In this document: one piece after another, positions 54,548 through 62,862 of the stretch
Layout of the letters: each line of letters opens with the position of its first letter
Position numbering within the stretch: the first letter of the stretch is position 1
Source: Salinivirgaceae bacterium
Lineage (GTDB): Bacteria; Bacteroidota; Bacteroidia; Bacteroidales; SZUA-534
Assembly: GCA_024405635.1 (NCBI GenBank)
Contig: JAKSOL010000001.1
Coordinates: forward strand, 182,082 to 246,081
Reading direction: 5' to 3'
DNA: 64,000 bases
Program-made: the position numbers and the translations under genes
The notes under the pieces: generated by a model
The model's input: the letters and a program-made list of their open reading frames with translations, nothing else
Told to the model about the DNA's origin: nothing
Databases searched by the model: none

Positions 54548-54915
54548 AGAGCTGTTGGCGCCATGCTTAAAACCGATGTGCAAATGGCTTGAATGTGGAT
54601 TGTTGTAAGTTTTTCAGTATATCAAAAATCAATTGTTAGTGCCGATGCCAATATTTGTGCTCCGTAGTATGCATTATTTGCCAAATAGAAATATCATACA
54701 ACAAAAACAGCAAGAATGGATATGCGTAATATCCAAAATGACAGAAAGTGTTTGGCTTGTTAAACTGGAGCCATTATTGAGAATTATTGCAAATAGTTTA
54801 ATTTTGAAGAACTAAAGACGATTCAAAAGAAAAATAATTCACAGAAATAGAATTTTAAACTAACATATTAATTAACAAGCGTTTGCTATAAAAACAAGAT
54901 TATTAAATAACAACA
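54548..54915. other. Non-coding left margin of the restriction island
   Basis: About 370 AT-rich bases. On the minus strand 54623-54693 reads as 23 codons ending ...ASALTIDF and a stop, with a terminal Phe and alternating hydrophobic pattern like the end of an outer-membrane beta-barrel; this may be a remnant. No promoter with both -33 and -7 elements was found for the methyltransferase gene, although a TTTG occurs at 54882-54885. Confidence 0.4.
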
Positions 54916-55818
54916 ATGAAAGCAAAACCATTCGTCAAGTGGGTTGGTGGAAAAAGCCAGCTCATCGAACAACTCGGAGCATTGCTTCCTGCTGACTTTG
55001 CACAATGGGAGAATGTCACTTACATTGAACCTTTTGTAGGTGGAGGGGCTATGCTCTTCTACATGTTACAGTCTCATTCCAATATCACATCAGCAGTAAT
55101 AAATGATATTAATCCAGATTTAACAACATGTTATAAAGTTGTCAAGAAAAATCCGGCAGCCTTGATATCTTCTTTAGGTGAAATTCAAAAAGAATATTAT
55201 GCACTAAAAAATGAAGAATCTCGTAAAGAATTCTTTTTACAAATGCGTGACAGATTTAATACAAAAAAACTTGATGAAATAGAGAACACTACAATTTTCT
55301 TTTTTCTGAATCGTACGTGTTTCAATGGATTATATAGGGTAAACAAATCGGGTTTGTTTAATGTTCCTTTTGGCAAATATAAAAGACCGACTATTTGTGA
55401 CCCTGCTACAATTTATGCAGATAGTGAATTGTTGCAAAAGGTTACGATTATGACAGGAGATTTTGAAAAGACAATCGAACAAATAGGTGTAACAAATTTT
55501 TTCTATTTCGATCCTCCATATCGACCGTTGAGTGAAACTTCAAGCTTTACAAGCTATTCAAAAGATGATTTTAACGATGATGCTCAAATCAGATTGATGC
55601 AATTTTGTAACAATTTGAATAATCTTAATATTTCATTTATGCTTAGCAATTCGGACGGATTTGGAGCAAATGGCAAAGACCGATTTTTAGATGATTTATA
55701 CGAGGATTTTCAAATAGAACGAGTTATTGCTTCTCGAAATATAAATTCAATTGCCTCTAAGCGTGGAAAATTGAGCGAGATTTTAGTTCGTAACTACCAA
55801 GAAACAGCAGTAATATGA
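54916..55818 (+). CDS. DpnM-like adenine-specific DNA methyltransferase (Dam family, GATC predicted)
   Basis: A 300-residue D12-class (alpha) N6-adenine methyltransferase. The N-terminal FVKWVGGKSQL (6-16) and YIEPFVGGGAMLFYML (about 36-51) form the AdoMet site. The target-recognition domain lies between, with FFLNRTCFNGLYRVNKSG, and the catalytic motif is D199-P-P-Y202 followed by RPLSETSSFTSY. This order and the NKSGLFNVPFGKY context are those of Dam and M.DpnII, which modify GATC. It overlaps the endonuclease gene by four bases (ATGA), so it is the protective enzyme of the system and is made first. Confidence 0.9.
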   Translation: MKAKPFVKWVGGKSQLIEQLGALLPADFAQWENVTYIEPFVGGGAMLFYMLQSHSNITSAVINDINPDLTTCYKVVKKNPAALISSLGEIQKEYYALKNEESRKEFFLQMRDRFNTKKLDEIENTTIFFFLNRTCFNGLYRVNKSGLFNVPFGKYKRPTICDPATIYADSELLQKVTIMTGDFEKTIEQIGVTNFFYFDPPYRPLSETSSFTSYSKDDFNDDAQIRLMQFCNNLNNLNISFMLSNSDGFGANGKDRFLDDLYEDFQIERVIASRNINSIASKRGKLSEILVRNYQETAVI

Positions 55819-56666
55819 AAGCACATACAGATGAACAATTTAACACATTTCTATCGCAATTGAAGGAAACTAACCAGACTTTAGATTTCTTTTGTGATTT
55901 TGGCAAGATTTCAGAAAATGTAAATAACATAAAATTAAGTCTTTGTATGCTGAATAGTCTTATTGGCGTACAAGATATTCGTTCTGCTGTTGAAACAATA
56001 TGGAACAGAGATAAGTCCGCATTTAATGTTATGGACATTCTAATTGCTGTTCGTAGCGAAGGACAAAAGAAGGTTATTGATTCAATTGGAAATTGTGTTG
56101 TTCTTGATTCTTTATTCACATCTGTTGAAGGTGTTATGGAGTTCCTTAACAATACAGGATTAACTGAAGTTTTCCAAAGTAGAAAAATAACTAATTTGGT
56201 TGATTATGTTTTTGGAATCGAAACAGGATTGGATACAAATGCCCGCAAAAATAGGAGTGGACATATTATGGAAAATGCTGTTGCAAAAATATTAAAGGCA
56301 AATGGCATACATTTCCGTCAAGAAGTTTATTCAAGCGAATGGCAAAGTATTACCGACGTTTTGGGCGATGATGAAAAGCGATTTGATTTTGTTATAGAGA
56401 CACCAACAAAAACATATTTAATTGAAGTTAATTTCTATAGTGGTGGCGGTTCTAAACTAAATGAAGTTGCACGTTCATACTCTGATATTGCACCAAAAAT
56501 CAATTCTGTTGAAGGTTTTGAATTTGTTTGGATAACTGACGGTATTGGTTGGAAATCTGCAAAAAATAAATTGCAAGAGGCTTATAATATTATACCAAGT
56601 GTGTATAATTTGACAAATATTGAAGAATTATTAAATATCATTAATAAATATGGCGACATTAAATGA
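55815..56666 (+). CDS. DpnII/MboI-like type II restriction endonuclease
   Basis: A 283-residue protein coupled to the methyltransferase. The C-terminal half carries the DpnII-family core: RNRSGHIMENAVAKIL, a conserved segment at about 155-170, then D191 in KRFDFVIET and E204-V-N206 in YLIEVNFYSGGGSKLNEVARSY, a PD-(D/E)XK variant in which the usual lysine is Asn. I recall the same NFY..GSK-NE element from MboI/DpnII enzymes, which cut unmethylated GATC. The N-terminal 110 residues are less typical. Next is the AIPR gene, overlapped by 17 bases. Confidence 0.85.
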   Translation: MKAHTDEQFNTFLSQLKETNQTLDFFCDFGKISENVNNIKLSLCMLNSLIGVQDIRSAVETIWNRDKSAFNVMDILIAVRSEGQKKVIDSIGNCVVLDSLFTSVEGVMEFLNNTGLTEVFQSRKITNLVDYVFGIETGLDTNARKNRSGHIMENAVAKILKANGIHFRQEVYSSEWQSITDVLGDDEKRFDFVIETPTKTYLIEVNFYSGGGSKLNEVARSYSDIAPKINSVEGFEFVWITDGIGWKSAKNKLQEAYNIIPSVYNLTNIEELLNIINKYGDIK

Positions 56667-58344
56667 CTTTAAAATTTTGAATCAAAAGTGCTTAAAGCAT
56701 TTTGAAATTGCAGTAGCTACATTAAAATTGTCTGATGATATTCTGCAAAAGATTGATGAACAGAAAAAAAAGAACTTTGGTTTTTATTATTGTGCATTGC
56801 AGTACATATTGAATGAAACTAATTATGAGGTGTTGACCGAGATTATTTGTGATACTGATTTTAATGTCAATTTATTTAATATTAAAGATCAAGATGCAGG
56901 AGTTGATGCTGTTTATTTTGATGAAGAAGAGCATCAAATATCTATTTTTAATTTTAAGTTTCGCCCTAATTTTAATAAAGATAAAGCTCAAAGTATCAAT
57001 GAATCAATACAAACTGTAAAATTTTTAAATGTAATTAAAACAGAAAATTATGATTCATTGTCAGGTAAACCAAAAGAATTTGCAAAAAAAATAATAGATT
57101 ACAACAATAGTGATGAAGTATGGAAAACAACATATTATATTGTTAGTAATGAAAATATTACTATTGATACAAATAATTCAACGATAAGAGATTTATCGCA
57201 AGTTCAAGGTATTGAAATAAAGGCAATTGGGTTAGATGAGATAGTTGATTTTATGTCTATACATCCAGCAAATGTAAATGCTGAACTATTATTACCAAGA
57301 GAAAATGTAATGACGTACGCTGTAAGTAATTTGGTTACAGATAAATCATATAATCTTTCCCTTAGTTTAACTGATATCATCCGAATAACGTGTAATGACG
57401 AACAATATAGAAAGAATACTAATGTAGAAGATGATAGTGAATTAACAAAATTGGAGTTGGAGAATTCTGTACTATATGAAAATGTTCGTGGATACATATT
57501 ACGTTCTGAGTATAATGCGAATATTTTTAAATCATTAGAAAATGAACCAGAAAAATTTTTCTTCTTTAATAATGGTATCACTATCGTTGCCGAAGATATT
57601 AGTGCACAAGAGGTTAATACTAACAGAAAATTAAAATTATCAATAAGAAACTTTCAAGTTCTAAATGGTGGACAAACACTTCGAACAATACATAAGTTTA
57701 ACAAAGAGGATTCGAGAAATATAGAAAAATTGTCAAAAGCAAGTATAATGGTTCGAATTATGAAAGTTACAGATGATGATTTAAAAAGTCGTATAAGTGA
57801 ATTTACTAATAGTCAAAATTCTATTTCTCAAAAGGATTTAAAATCAATGAGAAAAGAACAAGTACAACTACAGCAATATTTGGAAGATTATGGTATTTTA
57901 TATATTAGGAAAAGTGGTGATATAGGAGAAAAATCTCAGAAAAAATATGATTATCATATTGATATTGAGTTACTAGGTCAAATATTATATGCAATTTGTG
58001 GATTTCCAGGACAGGTATCGAACAAGAAGAAAGATATTTTTTCTAAAAATTATAATAGTATTTTCTTAACAGATGATTTGTTATCAGAAAAAACAGTAAC
58101 ATATATAAAAGCATATTATTCAATAAAAGAATTGTATAAAGAAAAATATAAAAAATCATATATGGATTTGAAAGTGTTCTTTATACTGTATTTGTCAGAA
58201 AAACTAAGAAAAAATGATTATCAGAATATAATTGAAGAATTTGAAAAATATCTTGAAAACACACGTAGTGAAGAAAAGGATAGTAGAAGATTGATAAAAG
58301 TAACCTTTCTGTCTGAATTAAAAAGGCAATTTAATATAAATTGA
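56650..58344 (+). CDS. AIPR family (abortive phage infection) protein
   Basis: A 564-residue protein with the AIPR core: FFFFNNGITIVAEDI at about 303-317, QVLNGGQTLRTIHKF at about 335-349, and EFTNSQNSISQKDLKS further on. The N-terminal domain has D86 (QDAGVDAVYFDEEE) and N101-F-K103 (IFNFKFRPN), resembling the D...(E/Q/N)xK layout of Mrr-like nucleases. Codon use is markedly more AT-rich than in the flanking methyltransferase genes, suggesting a separate origin. It overlaps both neighbours (17 bases before, one base after), so it is fixed inside the restriction operon. AIPR proteins are linked to abortive infection; the precise action is unknown. Confidence 0.85.
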   Translation: MATLNDFKILNQKCLKHFEIAVATLKLSDDILQKIDEQKKKNFGFYYCALQYILNETNYEVLTEIICDTDFNVNLFNIKDQDAGVDAVYFDEEEHQISIFNFKFRPNFNKDKAQSINESIQTVKFLNVIKTENYDSLSGKPKEFAKKIIDYNNSDEVWKTTYYIVSNENITIDTNNSTIRDLSQVQGIEIKAIGLDEIVDFMSIHPANVNAELLLPRENVMTYAVSNLVTDKSYNLSLSLTDIIRITCNDEQYRKNTNVEDDSELTKLELENSVLYENVRGYILRSEYNANIFKSLENEPEKFFFFNNGITIVAEDISAQEVNTNRKLKLSIRNFQVLNGGQTLRTIHKFNKEDSRNIEKLSKASIMVRIMKVTDDDLKSRISEFTNSQNSISQKDLKSMRKEQVQLQQYLEDYGILYIRKSGDIGEKSQKKYDYHIDIELLGQILYAICGFPGQVSNKKKDIFSKNYNSIFLTDDLLSEKTVTYIKAYYSIKELYKEKYKKSYMDLKVFFILYLSEKLRKNDYQNIIEEFEKYLENTRSEEKDSRRLIKVTFLSELKRQFNIN

Positions 58345-59516
58345 TGTTGTATAAAGATTTCATCCTTCACCACGGTGATTGTCGCCAATTAGTAAAAAAC
58401 ATTCCCGACAATAGCGTGGATATGATTTTTGCCGACCCACCCTATTTTTTGAGCAATGGTGGAATCAGTTGCAAGAATGGCAGAATGGTTTGCGTGGATA
58501 AAGGCGATTGGGACAAAGGCGGTACACCCGAATATATGTACCAATTCAACAAAGAATGGCTTGAAGTATGCCACTCAAAACTAAAAGACGACGGAACTAT
58601 TTGGATTTCGGGAACTTATCACAATATTTTTGTCGTTCAACGTTGTCTCAAGGAATTGGGCTACAAGATTTTGAATTATATTACTTGGCAAAAATCTGAC
58701 CCAGCACCAAACATTAGTTGCCGATATTTTACATTTTCTACAGAATTGATTATTTGGGCACGGAAATCGGAAAAGAAACCACACAAATTCAACTACGATG
58801 TGATGAAACGCATCAATGGCGACAAACAAATGACTGATGTTTGGCGAATGTCGGCAGTGGGATTGTGGGAAAAAACGTGTGGCAAACACCCTACGCAAAA
58901 GCCTTTGAAGTTATTGTATCGTATCATTTTGGCATCTACAAATAAAGGCGATACAATTCTTGACCCGTTTGCAGGAAGTTGTACTACGGGCATTGCTTCC
59001 AATCTTTTGGGTCGCAATTTTATTGGAATCGACCAAGAGCAAGAATATTTGGATTTAGGCATTCGTCGTAGGCAGGAAATAGAAAATCCTGAAATTGCAG
59101 AGAAAATGTTGCGAAAAATGTCCGATTCGTCAACAGAATCAATGGTTTTGGTAAATCATGCTTCGGAAGATAAACGAAAGTTGATGATTGAAAAAGGGAT
59201 TTGCTATATGCGAGCAAATGAGTCAAAAGGCTCGTTGCAAATAACAGCAGGATTTGAACGGATGAAATATGTCTTGTTACATACAGGTGGCAGTGACTGT
59301 CAAATTTTCAAATTGAAAAAAGCAGGGACGTTTCAAATATGGACATGCGAGGCATTGGAAAAAATCGGTTTTAGTCCCGAACATGCTACACATTACATTG
59401 TTGTTCACTTTGATAACACAAAAATGGTAGATTTAGATAAGTCTATTAATATCCGTCAGCGCTTGAATACATACAGAGCGGTAATTCGTCCTTTGAGCGA
59501 TTTTGTACTTATGTGA
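58344..59516 (+). CDS. Second DNA methyltransferase (beta class, DpnA-like) with extra C-terminal domain
   Basis: A 390-residue protein that starts at ATG 58344 inside a TGATG stop-start junction with the AIPR gene; an earlier TTG is less likely. Motif order is beta-class: D31-P-P-Y34 (FADPPYFLSNGG) first, then the AdoMet site DPFAGSCTTGIASNLLGRNFIG at about 206-227. The first about 260 residues match site-specific adenine or cytosine-N4 methyltransferases such as M.DpnA. The last about 125 residues (KRKLMIEKGICYMRANESKG onwards) are an additional mixed alpha/beta region that I do not recognise. In the S. pneumoniae DpnII system the second enzyme protects incoming single-stranded DNA; a like role here is inference. 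Confidence 0.83.
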   Translation: MLYKDFILHHGDCRQLVKNIPDNSVDMIFADPPYFLSNGGISCKNGRMVCVDKGDWDKGGTPEYMYQFNKEWLEVCHSKLKDDGTIWISGTYHNIFVVQRCLKELGYKILNYITWQKSDPAPNISCRYFTFSTELIIWARKSEKKPHKFNYDVMKRINGDKQMTDVWRMSAVGLWEKTCGKHPTQKPLKLLYRIILASTNKGDTILDPFAGSCTTGIASNLLGRNFIGIDQEQEYLDLGIRRRQEIENPEIAEKMLRKMSDSSTESMVLVNHASEDKRKLMIEKGICYMRANESKGSLQITAGFERMKYVLLHTGGSDCQIFKLKKAGTFQIWTCEALEKIGFSPEHATHYIVVHFDNTKMVDLDKSINIRQRLNTYRAVIRPLSDFVLM

Positions 59517-59565
59517 TATAAAGTGATAGTAGAGTAGTTTGCTTTTTACATTTCCAACCCATTCC

Positions 59566-59605
59566 TACTGAAAATTTTTTCTATTTCTGCAAAAAGTTTT
59601 CAGTA
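59566..59605. terminator. Hairpin at the end of the restriction operon
   Basis: Inverted repeat TACTGAAAA / TTTTCAGTA, with an inner A/T pairing across a single bulge. It lies 50 bases after the second methyltransferase stop and is the best candidate for the operon's terminator. Confidence 0.5.
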
Positions 59606-59680
59606 GAACAATTGGCATGGTTAAGTAATATAACAAGCCAGTTTCCTAAAATACCTATGATTTTGGGGATTATGATGGCG

Positions 59681-59713
59681 GTGTTGTTTTTGTTGCAAAT
59701 ATATCTAAAATGA
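59681..59713 (+). repeat. 33-bp direct repeat, right copy
   Basis: Identical to 54515-54547 and in the same orientation, with a gapped likeness over about 40 further bases to the right. It contains a second copy of the TATATTTG box, which here points leftward into non-coding sequence and the end of the restriction operon. The reading frame of the adjacent outer-membrane pseudogene loses its family likeness on entering this repeat. Confidence 0.9.
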
Positions 59714-60107
59714 GGTGTTAGCGCCGCAAACTGTGTGCAAACTGCATTCTCCGTTATCACTAAATTGAAGCTGCTATTGAACAATATGCTCTTGCCATAT
59801 TTGTCTTTGTAGCTTGCACTAAGGCTGAGTGACAGCTCATCTTTCAAATCAGGATTGCTGAATCTCAGATTAAGCAGATCTGAACTATTGACTGTCGGAA
59901 TAAGGTTTGCGATTGACGGAATGGTCGTTCCAAACGATAGCAGACGAGCCGTTAGGTTGAGTCTATGTCATCGTGCGTGAGATGCTCCTTGACACGCATG
60001 TAGATGGTTAATTCCCGATTCTTGCTGTTCTTTTCCTGCGCCATGCAAAGATTGCTGACCATAAAGTATAGCAGCATAATCAAAAACAAGAAAATTGATC
60101 TTCTCAT
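59714..60107 (-). pseudogene. Remnant of an outer-membrane protein gene
   Basis: From the ATG at 60107 the minus strand encodes a signal peptide (MRRSIFLFLIMLLYFM to LCMAQ) and a short mature start (ELTIYMRVKEHLTHDDIDS), then a stop at 59952-59954. Shifting frame at that point restores about 70 residues (GTTIPSIANLIPTVNSSD, LRFSNPDLKDELSLSLSASY) that look like the late barrel region of an OMP_b-brl-type receptor. An internal deletion and a frameshift have therefore joined two ends, and the 3' end is lost at the 33-bp repeat. It lies 23 bases after the intact receptor gene and was probably its operon partner. Confidence 0.72.
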
Positions 60108-60130
60108 AATGTCCTTATAATTACGCGGGA

Positions 60131-62494
60131 TTACATTCTGTTCTTAGCCGATTCGCCTGCACCTGTTCCCTTGTATTTGTTTTGGGCGTTGTTGAAGCGG
60201 TATGATACTCTCAGCGTAAGTGCTGACGAATAATATCTATTGTCCTGACGGATATAACAGTTGCCAAAGTCAGAAATGACATACTCATGCTTGGTGTTGA
60301 AGACATCGCTCCATGAAAGTTTGAAAGTGAGTGCATCGTTCTTAAGAAACGACTTGCCAACAGAGATGTCCAACCCATGGATAGGAGAATCGATGTTATA
60401 TATCAGCTTATCGAAGGGGCTGATGTACTGATAGTCGAGGTCAATGGTCCAGTTCTTCTTCAGTCGGAATGAGTTATAGGTCTGCAACAGATACATAGGC
60501 TTGCCTAAGCTGACGCGGCGCATGCCATTCGCGGCGCGAGGGTCAATGACATCGGTCTCAAAGAATTGTTTCTGTATGCCTAACGTATAACGAGGATACC
60601 ACACTCCGACAGACGGAGCGGCTGTGAGGTAAGCGGTCAACTTATGGACGGGATCGGCAGCATTGGTGTACTGAATCATCGCAACGCCTTCGTCATTGTA
60701 GGGATAGCCCTTCTGGAAAACCTTGTTATCGACACGCTCGTAGTTGCCACTGAAACTGAGCCATTTCCACTGTGCCATCAGCGAGAGAGTGCGCTGTATC
60801 TCGTTCTTCATCAGCGGGTCGCCTGTCTGATAAGTGAATTTGTTGTCGTAGCTTATCTCTTTCGACATTGTTTCGAAACGAGGCCTGATGGTCTTGCCCG
60901 TGTAGCTAAGACTGAGCCCCACCTGCTTCAGCCTGGTTGAGAAGCTGATAGATGGAAACCAGCTGTCGTTGCTGCGATGCACATTGTTGTCTGTATTGAT
61001 GTGATCTGCATAATCGAACTTGGCATGCTCGTAACGCAGACCTGAACTGAACTGACCGAAGGGAAGAGCGACCGAATATTGGGCAAAACCAGCAAGGGTA
61101 TTCTCCTCCATTGAGGCATCCGAATTTGGAATTGGGGCAAAGTCAATGGCGTATGTCTCGTTTGCAGACACATAAGTCTCTTCCGTACCCATCTGCAGTT
61201 CTCCTTTCCATACAGGATACGACAGCACCAGTTTGGCTGCTGTCATAGCCGTAACAGCTTCGGTATTACTCTGCATTGATGCCTTTCCTGTCCAACTCGT
61301 TTCGCTGATGTCGGTTACCCCACCTGTCTTACGACGCACATAATCGGCATTGAAGTTGATGTGCAGCTTATGAACAGTACCATCATAATAAAGGTTGCCA
61401 TTCAGGTTGTGGTTTGTGGGTTGGTGCGAGTCATTGATGGCATGGAGATGATCTATCAGTTCTTCATTTCTTAATACGTCCTCATCCATCAGCATTTGGG
61501 TTTTACCGATGGTGTTGTCTGACCATTCCGTTCGGAATCCCAACGAATGCTTTTCGTTGATTTGCCAGTTGGCGCCACCCATATACTGCCATCCACCATT
61601 GTGCCTGCGATAGTTGATGATACCCACTTGACGGTTGTCGAGAATCTTGTCTCCCACCTTAGTGATGGTTCCACCATCGATATCGGAAATCTGATAACCG
61701 CGCTGGTTCCAATAGACCACCTTACCGAAGAAGTCCCAACCCTTCCGGCGGTAATTAAGGTCGAGGACAGACCACGAAGGTTCCCAATCATGACAGTCGT
61801 AAATATACTGCTTTGCCTGGCTGGTCAATGCATAACTGAAACCCTCGCCTTGGCGCTTTACAGTACGGATGCGCACCACGCAACGCACCTCCCCACCATA
61901 TTCCGCACCAGGATTGCTGATGACGTCAATGCTCTTGATATCCTCAGACATAAGGTTGCGAAGCTCAGCGTTGTCAGTAACCTTTCGTCCGTTGATATAA
62001 TAGAGTGGAGCACCGCGGCCAATGACCTCGAGATTGCCTCCCATCGATATCATGCCTGGCACCTTACCCAGCACATCCAGAGCATTGCCTTCGTATGCGA
62101 GTACGGAGCCTGCGATGTCAGTTACAAGGGCATTGCCTTTGAGTAATGTCTTAGGCAATGTACCTTTTACCACCACCTCGTCGAGAGTGTTCGAAAGGCT
62201 GAACATTGTTACAATCGCCTCTTCTTTGAAATGTGACGCAGGCAAGGTCTGTTTCTGATAACCAATCATTGACAACTGTACAATATCGCCTTGTTCGTCC
62301 AACTCAAAGCTTCCATCGCCAGATGTGATTGTACCTGTCACGAACGTTGAGTCGGGTAGCATACGCATAACAACGTTTACGAACTCGAGAGGGGTGCCAT
62401 TCTCGTCAACAACTTTTCCCTTAATACTTTGTGCCTGCAAGTTGCTGCAGATGACGAACAGCGCAGTGGCTGTTGAAATAAAATGTTTAATCAT
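60131..62494 (-). CDS. TonB-dependent-receptor-like outer-membrane beta-barrel protein
   Basis: A 787-residue outer-membrane protein. The signal peptide (MIKHFISTATALFVICSNLQA) is followed by a carboxypeptidase-regulatory-like domain (SIKGKVVDENGTPLEFVNVV, about 22-105) and a plug (LKGNALVTDIAGSVLAYEGNALDVLGKVPGM, described in parts, with INGRKV). A large OMP_b-brl_3-type barrel runs to the end. No TonB-box or SusD partner is seen next to it. Codon use is clearly GC-richer (CTC, ATC, GGC, CGC) than in the genes left of 54 kb, pointing to transfer from another lineage. Ligand unknown; the divergent LytTR gene may control it. Confidence 0.85.
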   Translation of the reverse strand: MIKHFISTATALFVICSNLQAQSIKGKVVDENGTPLEFVNVVMRMLPDSTFVTGTITSGDGSFELDEQGDIVQLSMIGYQKQTLPASHFKEEAIVTMFSLSNTLDEVVVKGTLPKTLLKGNALVTDIAGSVLAYEGNALDVLGKVPGMISMGGNLEVIGRGAPLYYINGRKVTDNAELRNLMSEDIKSIDVISNPGAEYGGEVRCVVRIRTVKRQGEGFSYALTSQAKQYIYDCHDWEPSWSVLDLNYRRKGWDFFGKVVYWNQRGYQISDIDGGTITKVGDKILDNRQVGIINYRRHNGGWQYMGGANWQINEKHSLGFRTEWSDNTIGKTQMLMDEDVLRNEELIDHLHAINDSHQPTNHNLNGNLYYDGTVHKLHINFNADYVRRKTGGVTDISETSWTGKASMQSNTEAVTAMTAAKLVLSYPVWKGELQMGTEETYVSANETYAIDFAPIPNSDASMEENTLAGFAQYSVALPFGQFSSGLRYEHAKFDYADHINTDNNVHRSNDSWFPSISFSTRLKQVGLSLSYTGKTIRPRFETMSKEISYDNKFTYQTGDPLMKNEIQRTLSLMAQWKWLSFSGNYERVDNKVFQKGYPYNDEGVAMIQYTNAADPVHKLTAYLTAAPSVGVWYPRYTLGIQKQFFETDVIDPRAANGMRRVSLGKPMYLLQTYNSFRLKKNWTIDLDYQYISPFDKLIYNIDSPIHGLDISVGKSFLKNDALTFKLSWSDVFNTKHEYVISDFGNCYIRQDNRYYSSALTLRVSYRFNNAQNKYKGTGAGESAKNRM

Positions 62495-62862
62495 GACTTT
62501 TTAATAATGTTTATTTGTGATTTATTTGGTCGGTGAGAACTATCTGATGGCATTCTTCCATCGCGATCTCGCTGCAAAGAGAGATATCTTTTTGCCTGCC
62601 TCCAAATAAGTGGGATAACTGCCAAGGTATAGGGATATTTAGCCAATGTGGGACAAAAAACAAAGGATGGCCTGTCACGATAAATACACGCATTGAAACG
62701 TAACAATAACTTTTCATCCGAAAACATCCCTTTCCATTCGTCATCAAATCCTTTCCAAATATCCCTAACACTCTTGTTTTCAGCTCGATTGTTTGTGTAA
62801 AAGAAAGAAACTAACTTTTTTTGCTCGAAATATTGATCATTTCACTCCTCCCAAAAGAAAGA
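62495..62862. other. Divergent control region between the receptor and LytTR genes
   Basis: About 370 bases without a supported gene; two overlapping minus-strand open frames have no family likeness. It holds the promoters of both genes and a pair of 8-bp direct repeats (see next entry). No exact TAnnTTTG box was found on either strand. Confidence 0.5.
62729..62757. promoter_or_regulatory. Candidate LytTR operator (paired direct repeat)
   Basis: CCTTTCCA occurs at 62729-62736 and again at 62750-62757, exactly 21 bp apart, or two helical turns. Paired direct repeats about 21 bp apart are the usual target layout for LytTR-domain proteins. The site lies between the LytTR gene and its probable target. 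It is inference from spacing alone. Confidence 0.4.

Noticed and set aside
54633..54815. 60-codon plus-strand open frame in the island margin
   Set aside because: Composition is random-like, no start signal is seen, and it is not conserved in pattern with any family I know.
59581..59847. Minus-strand 88-codon open frame as a separate gene
   Set aside because: Its first half is the frameshifted barrel remnant of the pseudogene and its second half is read-through into the 33-bp repeat and the operon hairpin.
62491..62771. Two overlapping minus-strand open frames upstream of the receptor gene
   Set aside because: They overlap each other and the divergent control region and have no recognisable domain.
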